A stretch of 64,000 nucleotides of DNA. It comes from Heterocephalus glaber (taxonomy: Eukaryota; Chordata; Mammalia; Rodentia; Bathyergidae). The notes beneath the pieces were generated by a model. It saw only the letters and a list, made by a program, of their open reading frames with translations. It was not told the origin of the DNA and ran no database searches. The first letter of the stretch is position 1; every line of letters begins with the position of its first letter. The translations under genes and the position numbers were made by a program. This document shows, in pieces, positions 1-43,809 of this stretch. The DNA is taken from positions 10,180,960 through 10,244,959 of the forward strand of contig NW_004624776.1 in the NCBI RefSeq assembly GCF_000247695.1, read 5' to 3'.

Positions 1-1647
1 CTAGGGAGTGGAATTGCTGAGTCAATTTAGCTGTGCTTGTCTTACTCAAGTTGACACGATCAATCAACCATCACACTAGGATTCAGCTATCCTGTGCTCT
101 TTGGTGATTGGAGACTGTTTCTCGTAGCCTTGTCTATACTGGACATTGAAAAGATTAGTCGTCAAACCTACCCCAAGTTTCTTTCATGAACACCCAGCAC
201 TTTATATATGAATTAATAGTCTCCTACAAGCATATAGACTGGTGGACCCTTATAGGCTCATACCAATAGCAAGGGCAGTTAGTAACAAACATGCTCAGTA
301 TTTTTTATCTCCACCCTTTGTGAAGACTAGACAAACCTTTCTGCCTTGAACTGTTTGTCACACATTTTACTGATAATTTTTGTAGAAGAAGAACAATTTT
401 AAGTGATGGATGAGGTGAGCCATGATAGCTCAGAACAGGGTGAGTAAGGGCAGAAGAATGTGGTGGGTGTGAAATGGTATGTACAGAAAGGCTGTCTTCA
501 CTACTTCAGCTCTGATCAAGGTTAGGCAAAATCCCAGGAAGGAGGGCCTCAACTCTCACTGAAATGAAGTTCACATAACTTCGAGGCAAGAGTTAGATGG
601 GAAAGCATGCTTCCTTTCCATCCTATCCAAGAGTTGGCCCACAGAAATGTACTCATCAGCTTTAGAAACCTGCCCATTAATGGGGAATATATGAATTGAT
701 GTGGATCTAACATTAAATGTAAATCCAGTTATCTATAACCTGACATGGAGGTAACTTCCTAGGTTTGATTTATATTACCAAGAACACGAGCACTTCAAGG
801 GAGATGTTTGTCTTATTCATTTGACATCCTCCCAATGGCCAAATGAACTCAAGAACGTGGTAGTGTATAAATCTTATATTTACTCCTTGGACTTTAAAAT
901 AATTAACTTCTATTTCTTAATGAAGGTAAGCCAGGTAGCATGGTGGCACACACCTATGATTCCAGCACTCTAGGAGGCCAAGGCAGGAGGATCAGCAGTT
1001 CAAGTACCCTCTGGGCAACTTAGGAAGACCTTGTCTCAAAAAAGAAAAAGGGCTTGGAATATAGTTCAGTGCAAAAGCCCTGGGTTCAATCTCCAGTACC
1101 ACAAAACAGCAGCAAAAAATGTGCTTTCATTGCCCCAGGGATCCTGGCTTTGCTTTGCTACTTCTGGCCTTTCTTGAAAATATAGAAAAGCCACTATGTG
1201 ACCCATTGCCAGCTCATCTGCATATTACTGCTTGTACAGAATGGCTACAGAAAGCTATTTTTAGTCACTATTTGAAATTGTTTTCTAAAAATGCTTTGCA
1301 ATTTTTAGAAAAAAAATATTACGTAATTGTTTCAGAAAAAGCATAACATATAAAGCCACTGGGGAATCTAAGTGCATTTTATCAAGGTTGAATGGCTGAA
1401 CTTGTACTGCAGAAATGGCGTGTGGGAAGAGTAAGTCGTCTCAGGGAAACTGCACACCCAAGGGAGGGAGTGTGAGTGTATGGGTGCATTTGTGGATATA
1501 TATATGTATATACTCTCCTTTCACCTGACCCCACAGTTCCTACCAAATGACCCGAAACAGCAGATGTTGCCAAGCATTGTTTTAAATTGAAAAACTAGGA
1601 TTTTTAAAGCTATATTCTTATCGGTGACTTTGAAGTCTCTTTCTCAG
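1..1647 (+). other. FLT1 intron (human intron 16), 3' portion
   Basis: Intronic sequence upstream of the first FLT1 exon in the window. It holds a B1-dID SINE (929-1119) and a short TA-rich run near 1497-1512. The branch/pyrimidine tract and CAG acceptor end at 1647. Nothing else is recognisable. Confidence 0.85.
929..1119 (+). repeat. B1-dID dimeric SINE
   Basis: The left half is 7SL/B1-like: GCCAGGTAGCATGGTGGCAC, then 'ccagcactctaggaggcc' and 'aaggcaggaggatc', ending in 'gtctcaaaaaag'. The right half is ID/tRNA-like, with the B-box-like 'gggttcaatctccagtacc' and an impure A-tail. B1 followed by a degenerate ID unit is the dimeric B1-dID layout known from several rodent families. The copy is quite diverged, so it is old. 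Confidence 0.75.
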
Positions 1648-34848
<33,201 letters not shown>

Positions 34849-36119
34849 GGGTCAACACAAGCCTTATTTCCAGAAGTACACGTGTATTTACATCCCCAGA
34901 AAACTCACTTTGACAGTATTATGCATATATGAGTTTACACCTTTATCTTTGCAGGGAGCAGAGGCAGCTGCTTTTTGTGACTTAATTTTAATACAGCTTT
35001 TTTTTTTTTTTGACTAACAAGAATGTAATCCCAGATAGAGAAATAGTGACAAGTGAAGAACACTACTGCTCAATTCTCATCTTACTCACTGTATTAGAGA
35101 AACCCTTTGTAAGCCCAAATGACTTACCTGCTCCAGCCCCAGAGGCCTCTGAGCACACAGGTCAGGAGAGCTCAAGAGATCAGCTGGTCATGCCCAGGAG
35201 CCCTGGAACTGGGGAAACAAGAGATCCCTTTAGCTTGAGGGATCATGTGCTGGCCTAGGCAGTGTTTCTGCACTCCTCCAGCCAGCATAAGACATCCAAG
35301 GAGGACAGCAAGAAAGGAGAGAGAAAACCAGATGGCCTGAGGAAGACTGAGATGCCTCATGTGGGTTGGGCTGGGGGAGGGCTCTCTGCAATACCATGGC
35401 TAGTTTCCCAGCCCTGACCACTGGGGTTTCAAGCTCCCAACTGGAAGCAGACAGGGTAAAGAGGAGAGGACATTTCCTGAAATCTGGTAGGTAAGGAAAG
35501 GACAAACACATTTGGAACCAAAGCAAATCCTGTAAGTTTCCCTGTGGGATTGGTTCTGTACCGTTCCTGCACATGGCGTGCTTCAACTACACTGAGGGTG
35601 GTACTCACCTCTCAGCCCGCAGTGTTGCCTCCTCCAGAAAGACAGTGGAAACTTATCTCGAGCTGGGTTGGCTATGGGCATGAAGGCCTGACACTTAGCA
35701 CGTTGCTCATAAGCAGCTAAGATCTGTTGGTCGGTTAGGGCTGTCTACTATTGGGCTTAAAGTCACATTTTTTTAAAATGTCAGATTCTGTATTAAGTAT
35801 TAATGTATAGATAAGACACTTAATTTTTTGTATTATCCTGTTTTGTACAGTTGTCTATGAAAGGAAGCCAAAGAGAGTGAAAATGCAGTCTTGTAGAGAG
35901 CTTTTTCCTGTACCAAGATGAGGATCGATGGAACAAAACCCAATAAGGCAGAGTGAAGATTCCACTGCATAGCCAAACCAACTTACCCAAAGAGTTGGGA
36001 CCTGAAACAGAGGAAGTCAGTCATATTTCCTTTTTATTTAATGGGGATTCCAATGTTTCATGCTAATCTGGAAGAGCACTAGTATCTATTAAGCACTTTA
36101 TGGTCCTTGATTTTAAAAA

Positions 36120-36125
36120 AATAAA
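36120..36125 (+). terminator. Candidate proximal FLT1 poly(A) signal AATAAA
   Basis: AATAAA about 1.27 kb past the stop, inside an A-rich run, so it may be fortuitous. Confidence 0.3.
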
Positions 36126-37616
36126 AAGGTGGTATGTAACATACGAAAGGTATTTCTACAACTGGGGACTCAAGATATTAGTTATGAGCCATCAGAACAA
36201 GAACCTATTTTCATCTGCTTTGGATCTTGCCTTGGGTCTGAGGATTATCAGACTAGGGAGACAGGGTAGAAAAGGGTGCCTACACTTCAGCCTCTGTTGG
36301 ATGCTATCTCTGCAAGTTCTGGTCTGTGTATTTAGGACATACAGACTTGCTGAAGCCAGTCCAAAGCAGACAGGCAACAGTGAACTGGTGCTTCTGGGAA
36401 AGAAGAGCATCCTCCCTCTTATGCATGCCACTTAATTCTGGAACCCTAACTCTATATGCAAGAAGAATGTATTCTTCCTTTCCTATGTGCTACATTTTTC
36501 TTTAAGGTTCTTTGTATGAAGAGATGGGAGAGTCAGCAGCTTGCCCAGCGAGACAGTGGGCACTACATGGTGTCTCTTGGGGACTCACCAGCCAGAACAG
36601 AGAAGCGAGGCAGGCCTCTCCACCAAGCACTAAATCCAAACAAAACCTGGGTAGGGCCAGAAGAGCAAAAACAAAACAAAACAAAACAAAATTTTGCTCT
36701 TTTTCTTTCCATGCATAAAAGTTCCTGTGACAAGTGGCAATAGTATAAATCAGGTAACTAGCCATAAGTTAAACAGGAAATAAGAGGGCCCCAATTAATT
36801 CTCTACTTTTTGTTTTCAAATCAGGGAAGGATCCAGCAATCAGTGACAAAAGGAAACTCTCAGCTACCTACATTTTAATAATCTAATATTAAAATCTAAT
36901 TCTTAAGTGACCTTAGTAAATACCCTTTTCCAAAAGGGGGGAAAATCTATTCAAATTCTGTTACTCAGCTTAATACTCAGGCTTATAGCCTACATAAGAC
37001 CATTTGTAAAAAAAAAAAAGGTTCGATTGGAATGGAAGCTTGTAGTAATGAATATATTTAATTGCAGAGGCATTAAAATAGCACTGAAAATTAAAACACT
37101 GATGATAATATTAGAACCACTTTCCATTTATGAGAAGAATGGTTGTCGCTAACAGAACAGGCACTTCCTTCTGGGGTTTGTGAGATAATCTACCTGTAAC
37201 TGTGTGGAAGGTCTGGGACTGAAGCATTATCACAAATCTGTATGTAGTTAGCTCAAGAAATGATGCTCAGAGATTAGTTTTGGCCAAGGGGACAAATGTG
37301 TCCAAATCCTGAAAAATACTGCTCATATATCTGAGTTATGCCGTATTTCCTAGCCCATAAGAATGCCAAACATGCAACAGATTCTTGCCGGCCCCATTTA
37401 AATTGATTAAAGGAGTGCATCTTTAACTGACAGTGTTAGGAACTACATGTATATGTGTATGTGTTTGTGTGTGTTTTGTGCATAACTATTTAAGGAACTG
37501 GAATTTTAAAGTTACTTTTATATAAATCAAGAATATATGCTACAGAGATAAGTAAGACATGATTTGGTCAGACACTTGTAGTCATGATGAATGTATTTTG
37601 TATACTATCTTCATAT

Positions 37617-37622
37617 ATTAAA
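37617..37622 (+). terminator. Candidate FLT1 poly(A) signal ATTAAA
   Basis: ATTAAA in 'catatattaaaattaac', about 2.77 kb past the stop, close to the length expected from the human UTR. Confidence 0.35.
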
Positions 37623-37845
37623 ATTAACTTCCAAAACCATATTTTCTCCTTGATTTAGTTTTAAGTGAAAAAAGGGGTCACGAATGACTTTGGGAGGGAA
37701 GAGGATGGGTGTTCTGAGAGATCTCATGAAATACCAATTATTAAGCACAACACTCAAAAAAATGAAGCAAATACTACTAAAGAAGGGCACAGAGCTCTCC
37801 ATCAGTAGTACACAATGGCTACTCTAAGCAATCCAGACACTGCTA

Positions 37846-37851
37846 ATAAAG
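37846..37851 (+). terminator. Candidate distal FLT1 poly(A) signal AATAAA
   Basis: Canonical AATAAA in 'actgctaataaagtatata', 3.0 kb past the stop. It is followed by A-rich rather than clearly GU-rich DNA. Confidence 0.4.
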
Positions 37852-39449
37852 TATATAAAAACTATAAAAAAAACCAAAATCAAACTAGGCATATTGCCCA
37901 GAAGACCAAACACTAAAATGAACAAGATCATGAAACAAGCATATACTGAGTGGGTGCTGGGTGCAGATGAAAGTGCCCTCAATTAAAAAGAGGCAGCTTT
38001 TGCTAAACACTAATTTTCAGCTGATAAACAATTATAATTAGAGGGTGTGAGTGTGCATGCACATGTGTATTAGAGGCTATGTGCTGGAAACCATACAAAA
38101 TAAAAGGAAAAGGAACAACACACAAGAACTTCCCAAAGAAAATGCTAAAGAGTCTTCATTTGGTTTTGTGAATGAGGAAGAGAAATAACTCAGGTAGTAA
38201 CTATGATACATAGAAGTCACCAACACCTTGACTTAGAAAGTGGCCATACTATTTTGTTTGACACCATCAAGAAGATGCTGGATGGGAGAAACATGGAGAA
38301 AATTGGGTCCTCTTTTTTGAGGTCAAAGGTGAGACGGGGATGAATGCCTAATCTCAGTAAATTTGTAGGTAACTGAAGAGGGCAGAGGTGTTTTTTTTTT
38401 TTATCTTCAAATATCTGCAATTCTTTTAAAATCCTGGTTTTCATAACATAAGAATAAAAGTCACTCATTTGGGCAAAAGATTTGAAGATTGCTTAAGGAA
38501 TCAGTGTCACATCATACTTTAGAAGTTTTTTCATGACTCTGGAAACTTAATAGTACCTTTGGGAATCCTTTTATTTCTCCTCCTCCAGCAAAAGGGCGAC
38601 ATGGTGAGGTTTACTGGGCTCTCCTGTGTTAAACACATTACCAGATTTCTGTGTTTCACAGGACAGGAAATATTGAAAAAGTACCTTGGATCCCAACACA
38701 GGAATGGCCAGCTTTCTATTGCAGGAAGGAAAAAAAATAAAAAATGAACACAAATATCCAACTAGCTACTACTAGTTTTCTATTTCTTGATCTAGATGAC
38801 GGTATACAAGTGTGTTCACTGTGTGATACTACATTGAGCTGTATATTTATATGTATGTGTGTATGTATATTATTGATTTTACAACAAAAATTATTTTTTT
38901 AAAAAGACTATCATCTACTACCACAACTTTTCATAGGTGAAGACTCCATTTTAAAAGGAGGAGCTTAATCTCAGACTAATATATTAACTTCATACTTGAA
39001 ATACACCTATATCTGCTCAACTTGTGTTGCAGTTAACTAGACAAACTATCACAGATCAAAAATAAGTCAAAATGTATTTAAGCCACCTAACTTACCACAC
39101 ATCCTAGCTTGGCAGCTCAGCAGAGTGTAGTGTCAGCTGTTTCTACCTGTGATTGTGAGGCTGAGTGGGAACTGCTGTCAGTACCGTGGGCCCAGCATCT
39201 TGAGAGAGGATCGGACTAGGTAGCACTAGCCCAGGAAAAGATCCAAATTCAAAATTCCAAGTATGATTTCTACTAAATGTTGCTTTTGCACCATCATAAA
39301 GTTGAAAAAGAGTAAGTCAAATCATTGGAGGTCAGGGATTGTATTATCCCTTTAGCTTTTTTTAAAAAATGTGTGCCCCCTAAAAAGAAAATTAATGAAC
39401 AAAATGCTGTTCCATATATTGGAATCTGGGAACCCATGATAGCTACTAA

Positions 39450-39545
39450 TTGGTATCATTGGGGTGCTTACTACATGCCACTGGCAATTCTGAGTTCTTT
39501 AGCAGAATAAACTCAATTTAATTTCAAAAGCAATCTAACAGGGTA
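39450..39545 (-). repeat. MIR-like fragment (antisense)
   Basis: 'ggtgcttactacatgccact', 'ggcaattctgagttctttag' and 'aatttcaaaagcaatctaac' resemble the 3' end of MIR in reverse. Weak. Confidence 0.4.
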
Positions 39546-39774
39546 TTTACTAGCAGCACACCCTTCACTTAAGTGGGAAAATGAATCAAAAGAAAAACTC
39601 CGAAGTTCCACCCTCCCATCTCCCATCTCCCAGCACATGTGTTCCTGTGCTCGGTTCCCTTGATGGTCAACCCGAAACAAAAATGTTAGGGTACTTGGCC
39701 CCTCCCTTTCACCAACTCAGACACAGTTCCAGCAATTCACCACACTCCTATCCCCATCCATTTCCGCACCCACT

Positions 39775-40132
39775 TGTTACAGTTTGGAGGTCCTTCAAAG
39801 GCTTGTGTGCTGAAGGCCTACCCCAAGCTGGGGGTGCTACGGGGGAGGTGGTGGGAAATTTGGGGTGGGGTCTAATTGGAACAGATGTATCACCAGGGGT
39901 ATAGCCTTTTGAAAAGCATGTTTTGCCCTGGGTCCTTCCTCTCTTTGCTTCCTGACTACCATGAGGTGAGCATGACCTCTGCTATGACGTTCTCCCTCAC
40001 CTCAGGCACACAGGAATGGACGGAGCCAGCCAGCCAAGGTTGAAACGTCTGAAACCATGACCCAAAATAAACCTTTCTTCCTTTAGATTGCTTAGCTCAG
40101 GTATTTTGTCACAGTGATGAAAAGCTAACACA
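39775..40132 (+). mobile_element. MaLR-type solitary LTR (sense), with poly(A) signal
   Basis: It starts TGTTACAGTTTGGAGG and ends AAAGCTAACACA. It has 'ctgactaccatgaggtgagc' and, near the end, CCCAAAATAAACCTTTC, a functional-looking LTR poly(A) signal at 40066-40071. Flanks CCACT and CCAGT fit an aged 5-bp duplication. It belongs to the same family as 26361-26766. Confidence 0.7.
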
Positions 40133-40199
40133 CCAGTGGATCATAAAAATATGCTGTTATTTCTCCCACCTTTCAAAACAAAAATTTCATCCCTACTTT

Positions 40200-41650
40200 C
40201 TCCTTCAGCTAACACCTTTTCTATTCCTCCTTTATAACAAAATTCCTTGAATGCACTGGTCATACTACTTATTTCCCACTCCCCTCCTCCACTCTTATCA
40301 AACCCGCTCAACCTTGCAATCCAATGTGACTGGCATGCCAACACACTGGACCTGCTCAGGTCATCAATGACCTCACTGCTGAATACAATGGCCGATTCTC
40401 AATCCTAATCATATTTGACCCATTAGCTGCTTATCTCTCAAATGCCTTCTTCACTGTGATTCCAGACATGACACTTTCTCCCTGTCTCACTGGCTACTTC
40501 TGGCTCTTTGACTAGTTTTACCTCTCTTCTCTAATTTTTGCATACTGTTGCAGGTACTCCAAGGTTTGGCTCTTACAGCTTTTCTCAGTCTCTACTAATT
40601 CCTGTCATGACCTCAACTAATCTCATGGCTTTAAATGGCATCCATATGATAGTTACTTACATGTATAAACTACACCTCTCCCCTAAACTCCAAATTCATG
40701 CATAAAAGTGCTAAACTGACATTTCTTCTTGATGCTCTTACAGACTGTATTTTTTGAAGACTGTCCAAATTCACAGAATTTCTAATTCACAGAATCCTTA
40801 AGCAGAATACAATGCTTGTTCTATGCCATTAAGTTTACAGTGTTACAATAAACAACCAGAACACATGTGTGAACATCTCAAACAGACCCCAGACCAACTG
40901 CCAATGGTTTTGCCCTACTTCACCATCCACCCTCTCCTCCTCCCCAAAACTCTGTTCCTACACATCTCTTACAATTCAGAATCTCTCATCCCATTAGACA
41001 CCAAAACTTTAAGAGTCAATGGGAGGGCAAGGGGAAATAAAAAGAATTAAGATGTGGACCTATACCAACTCTCCACGACAAATGCAATCCTGATGTACTG
41101 CAAATATGTACTAATAGAAAATTTAAAAATTAATGAAGAATCAATCTTGACTTTTCCAGGCCCCATGTCCAATGAATTGGTACATTCCTATTGGCCCTAG
41201 CTTTAAAATCTATCCAGAACCCATTCACTCCACATCACCTCTGCCACTACACCCTGCCCCAATCCCCAGCGTCTTCCACCTAGAAGGCTGCATGAGCTTC
41301 CTAGTCTTGCTCCCATGACCATGGCTGTCCTCTCAGCTGTTCTTAATGCAGTAGCCAGAGTGGCCCTTTTAAAAGTGCTGTATCATCTTCCTCCTCTTCT
41401 GCTCAGAATCCCCAAGCACATTCCCCTTTCACTGAAGGTAAAAGGCAAAATACTTTAGTCCACAAGACACATACTTTCCCTTCCCCATGACCTGAGGTCA
41501 CTCCTACTTACTCTGCTCTAGCCAGTACACCAACATTCCTGGCACATCCCCTTCTCACCCGGAGTACTTTTGCCTTATTTATCTCTAGGCCTGGAACCTT
41601 CACTCCCTTCAAGTGAGGCCTGTGAACCCCTATCCAACTATACCACCACA
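40200..41650 (+). repeat. Ancient LINE fragment (L2-like, possibly old L1)
   Basis: 'gacctgctcaggtcatcaat' with GACCTCACTGCTGAATAC and 'agtagccagagtggccctt' followed by 'aatccccaagcacattcccc' follow the order of an L2-type reverse-transcriptase/3' end. Interrupted around 40800-41150 by less similar sequence. Heavily decayed. Confidence 0.5.
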
Positions 41651-42016
41651 ACCCTGTTTCCCGTATCTGGAGGGTCAAGAAGAAATATATAGAAAGGCTT
41701 AATAAATGTGATATGCAAACAAATTTTTAGGGTATAAATAGGTCCCACGCAATATTGGAGACGTGTTCTAACAATTATTCGTTATCTAAAATTTAAACTC
41801 AACTGAGTCTTCTGAATTTATGTGCTAAATCTGGTCACCCTACCCACATTCTCACCTGCTTGATTTTCCTTCCATAACCATTACTACCTTCTAATATACC
41901 AGAGTTGTCCCTCGTTACCCAAGGGGAACTGGTTCTAGCCTTCCCCTCACTATGGACACCAAAGTTCATCTGGCTCAAGTCCCCTATTAGAGATAGCACA
42001 AAATTCACATAGACTA

Positions 42017-42101
42017 GGGCCGGGGATTTAGCTCAGTGGTTCTGCCTGCTTCCCAAGCACAAAGACCCAAGTTTGATCCCCAGTAACGACAACAACAACA
42101 A
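42017..42101 (+). repeat. ID-like SINE with perfect 17-bp target-site duplication
   Basis: It starts GGGCCGGGGATTTAGCTCAG; TTTGATCCCCAGTAACG is followed by an impure (ACA) tail. AAAATTCACATAGACTA occurs exactly at 42000-42016 and 42102-42118. The anticodon-side segment is shortened ('tctgcctgcttcccaagcac'). Confidence 0.92.
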
Positions 42102-43359
42102 AAAATTCACATAGACTATATCCCTCTGTATACTTTAATCATCTCGATGAATTTTAATACCTAACCTGATATGTTATAGAAATAGTTAAGCTTTATTGTT
42201 TACGAAGGACAAGAAAAAATGTCTATACAGACGCAATTTTCCCAATAGTTTCGATCTAAGGCTGTTTAAACCTATGGATGCAGAACTCACAGATACTGAA
42301 GGCTGATGGTATTTGTCTCCCTCCACTCTGCCTAAATGGAAGCTCTTTTCTCCTATCTTAACTTACTACAGTGCTGGGATTATAGGCATGTACCCCCCAG
42401 CTCTAAAATGGAAGCTCTTAAAAGGAGAAAATTGTGTCTGTTGTGGTCACAGATATGCTTGGTTATGTAAGAGGCATTCAGTAAAAATTTAGTGAATAAG
42501 TGAATTCAAATTCGATCAACTGATACTGAAGGGATGAGCAACTTAGGAAAGATCATAGCGCTCTAAGTGCTTAGCCAGTATTTAAACTCAGGTAGTCTTG
42601 TTTCAGCTAGTTGATTTCTTAACCACCATGCCAGCCATGCTGTCATCAATAAATTTTAAAGACATGGGTTAAAAAAATCATCTTTTTCCTTCTCCCTTGC
42701 GGTTTATATAGAGAGTGCTTTTACATGTGTTCCTCACTGCTTTACTAAAATGGAAGAATACGCCACTGCTCCAGAGCACCCAGGATACATAAGATGAAAT
42801 GATAAAGCTATAACCCATTTATCTGAGTGTTATCAAATGGAATAATGGCTTAGGTCTAATAATATTTTTCATGTTTTCCCCTAAGAAATTTAAAACTAAA
42901 AGATCCTTCAAACACTTCCTCTATCCTAGGCAGACTACTCTCTCCCTTTTCCCTAGGAACCTATAATGGCCATTATAGGTTGCTGCTGTTGGTATCTATG
43001 GACAGCTTTCAGCATCCTTCCATACACAAGACCCTCTGACTGCTCTTCCCTGAATTCCTAAGGCCATGCATCAGTCCTTGGCCTGAAAATAATCCCTCCT
43101 CCCTCTTTACTCTAGATACCTTCCCTCTACGCCTCAAGCCCCTCATCACTTGATATCCTGCACTACCGTTCCTTCAACTTTTCATTTTGAATGCACAGGG
43201 GAAAAAAATTCCACAATAAACACTCAATACCCAGGATCAACAAATATTAATATTTTGTTATTTTCTTTACCCTGTGTAATGTTTCTGGAGAAATAAGGAA
43301 AAGGAGCGCCTCTCAACTACATGGCAAATTAAGCACTGAATTAAAGACTAGCTACAGGA

Positions 43360-43450
43360 CTAGGGTGCACTGGCATAGCTCAGTAACCTCTTGAATAGTA
43401 TGTGGGAGGCCCTGAGTTTGATCCCCAGGATTGCAAAAACCAAACCAAAG
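43360..43450 (+). repeat. Old ID-like SINE
   Basis: 'tgcactggcatagctcagta' and 'gccctgagtttgatccccag' followed by a degraded A-tail. Diverged. Confidence 0.65.
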
Positions 43451-43809
43451 CAGACTGAAATAAAATAAAACTGCCCAGATCAGCCACAGTCCGTTCCCTA
43501 CCCTTTCACACAAGTCATAGAGCATCTTCTCTCATCCACTACAAATCTTACATCATCGGAAGATGTTTGAGTACAACTATACATTTTGTAAATAACAAGT
43601 CCCCATATCTGCAGCCTAGAAAAAAATCCAAGGACACAGTAGGTAGGCATTTAACAAATATCTAAGACATTAATGAATAAATCTGTGAACAATTCATCCC
43701 AAAACAAAAGTTTGTCCATAATACATAGGCAGTTTATACCCTTTAAAAACCGAACTGTAAGAGAAATATTTTTGTTATATGAACAGATAACCCCCTGTAA
43801 AAGAAAGAC

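Larger units (their letters stand above)
34849..37870 (+). other. FLT1: FLT1 3'-UTR (end inferred)
   Basis: About 3 kb of sequence free of recognised SINEs and LINEs follows the stop, similar to the roughly 2.8-kb human FLT1 3'-UTR. It contains scattered ATTTA motifs, an AAAAC run (36667-36690) and a GT-rich stretch (about 37447-37480). Candidate poly(A) signals are at 36120, 37617 and 37846. The true end needs transcript data. Confidence 0.6.
37871..43809. other. FLT1-PAN3 convergent intergenic region
   Basis: About 6 kb between the inferred transcript ends. It holds a MIR scrap (39450-39545), a sense MaLR-type LTR (39775-40132), an old LINE stretch (about 40200-41650), a young ID-like SINE (42017-42101), a small B1 scrap near 42368-42405 and an old ID-like unit (43360-43450). 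Another AATAAA lies at 38099-38104. No gene is recognised. Confidence 0.75.

Noticed and set aside
1..1647. Soluble FLT1 alternative terminal exon
   Set aside because: Known soluble forms end near human introns 13-14, upstream of the juxtamembrane exon. No matching coding extension is visible in this part of the intron.
34849..36765. Several 60-118-codon frames in the FLT1 3'-UTR
   Set aside because: They overlap each other on both strands, lack similarity to known proteins and lie in untranslated sequence.
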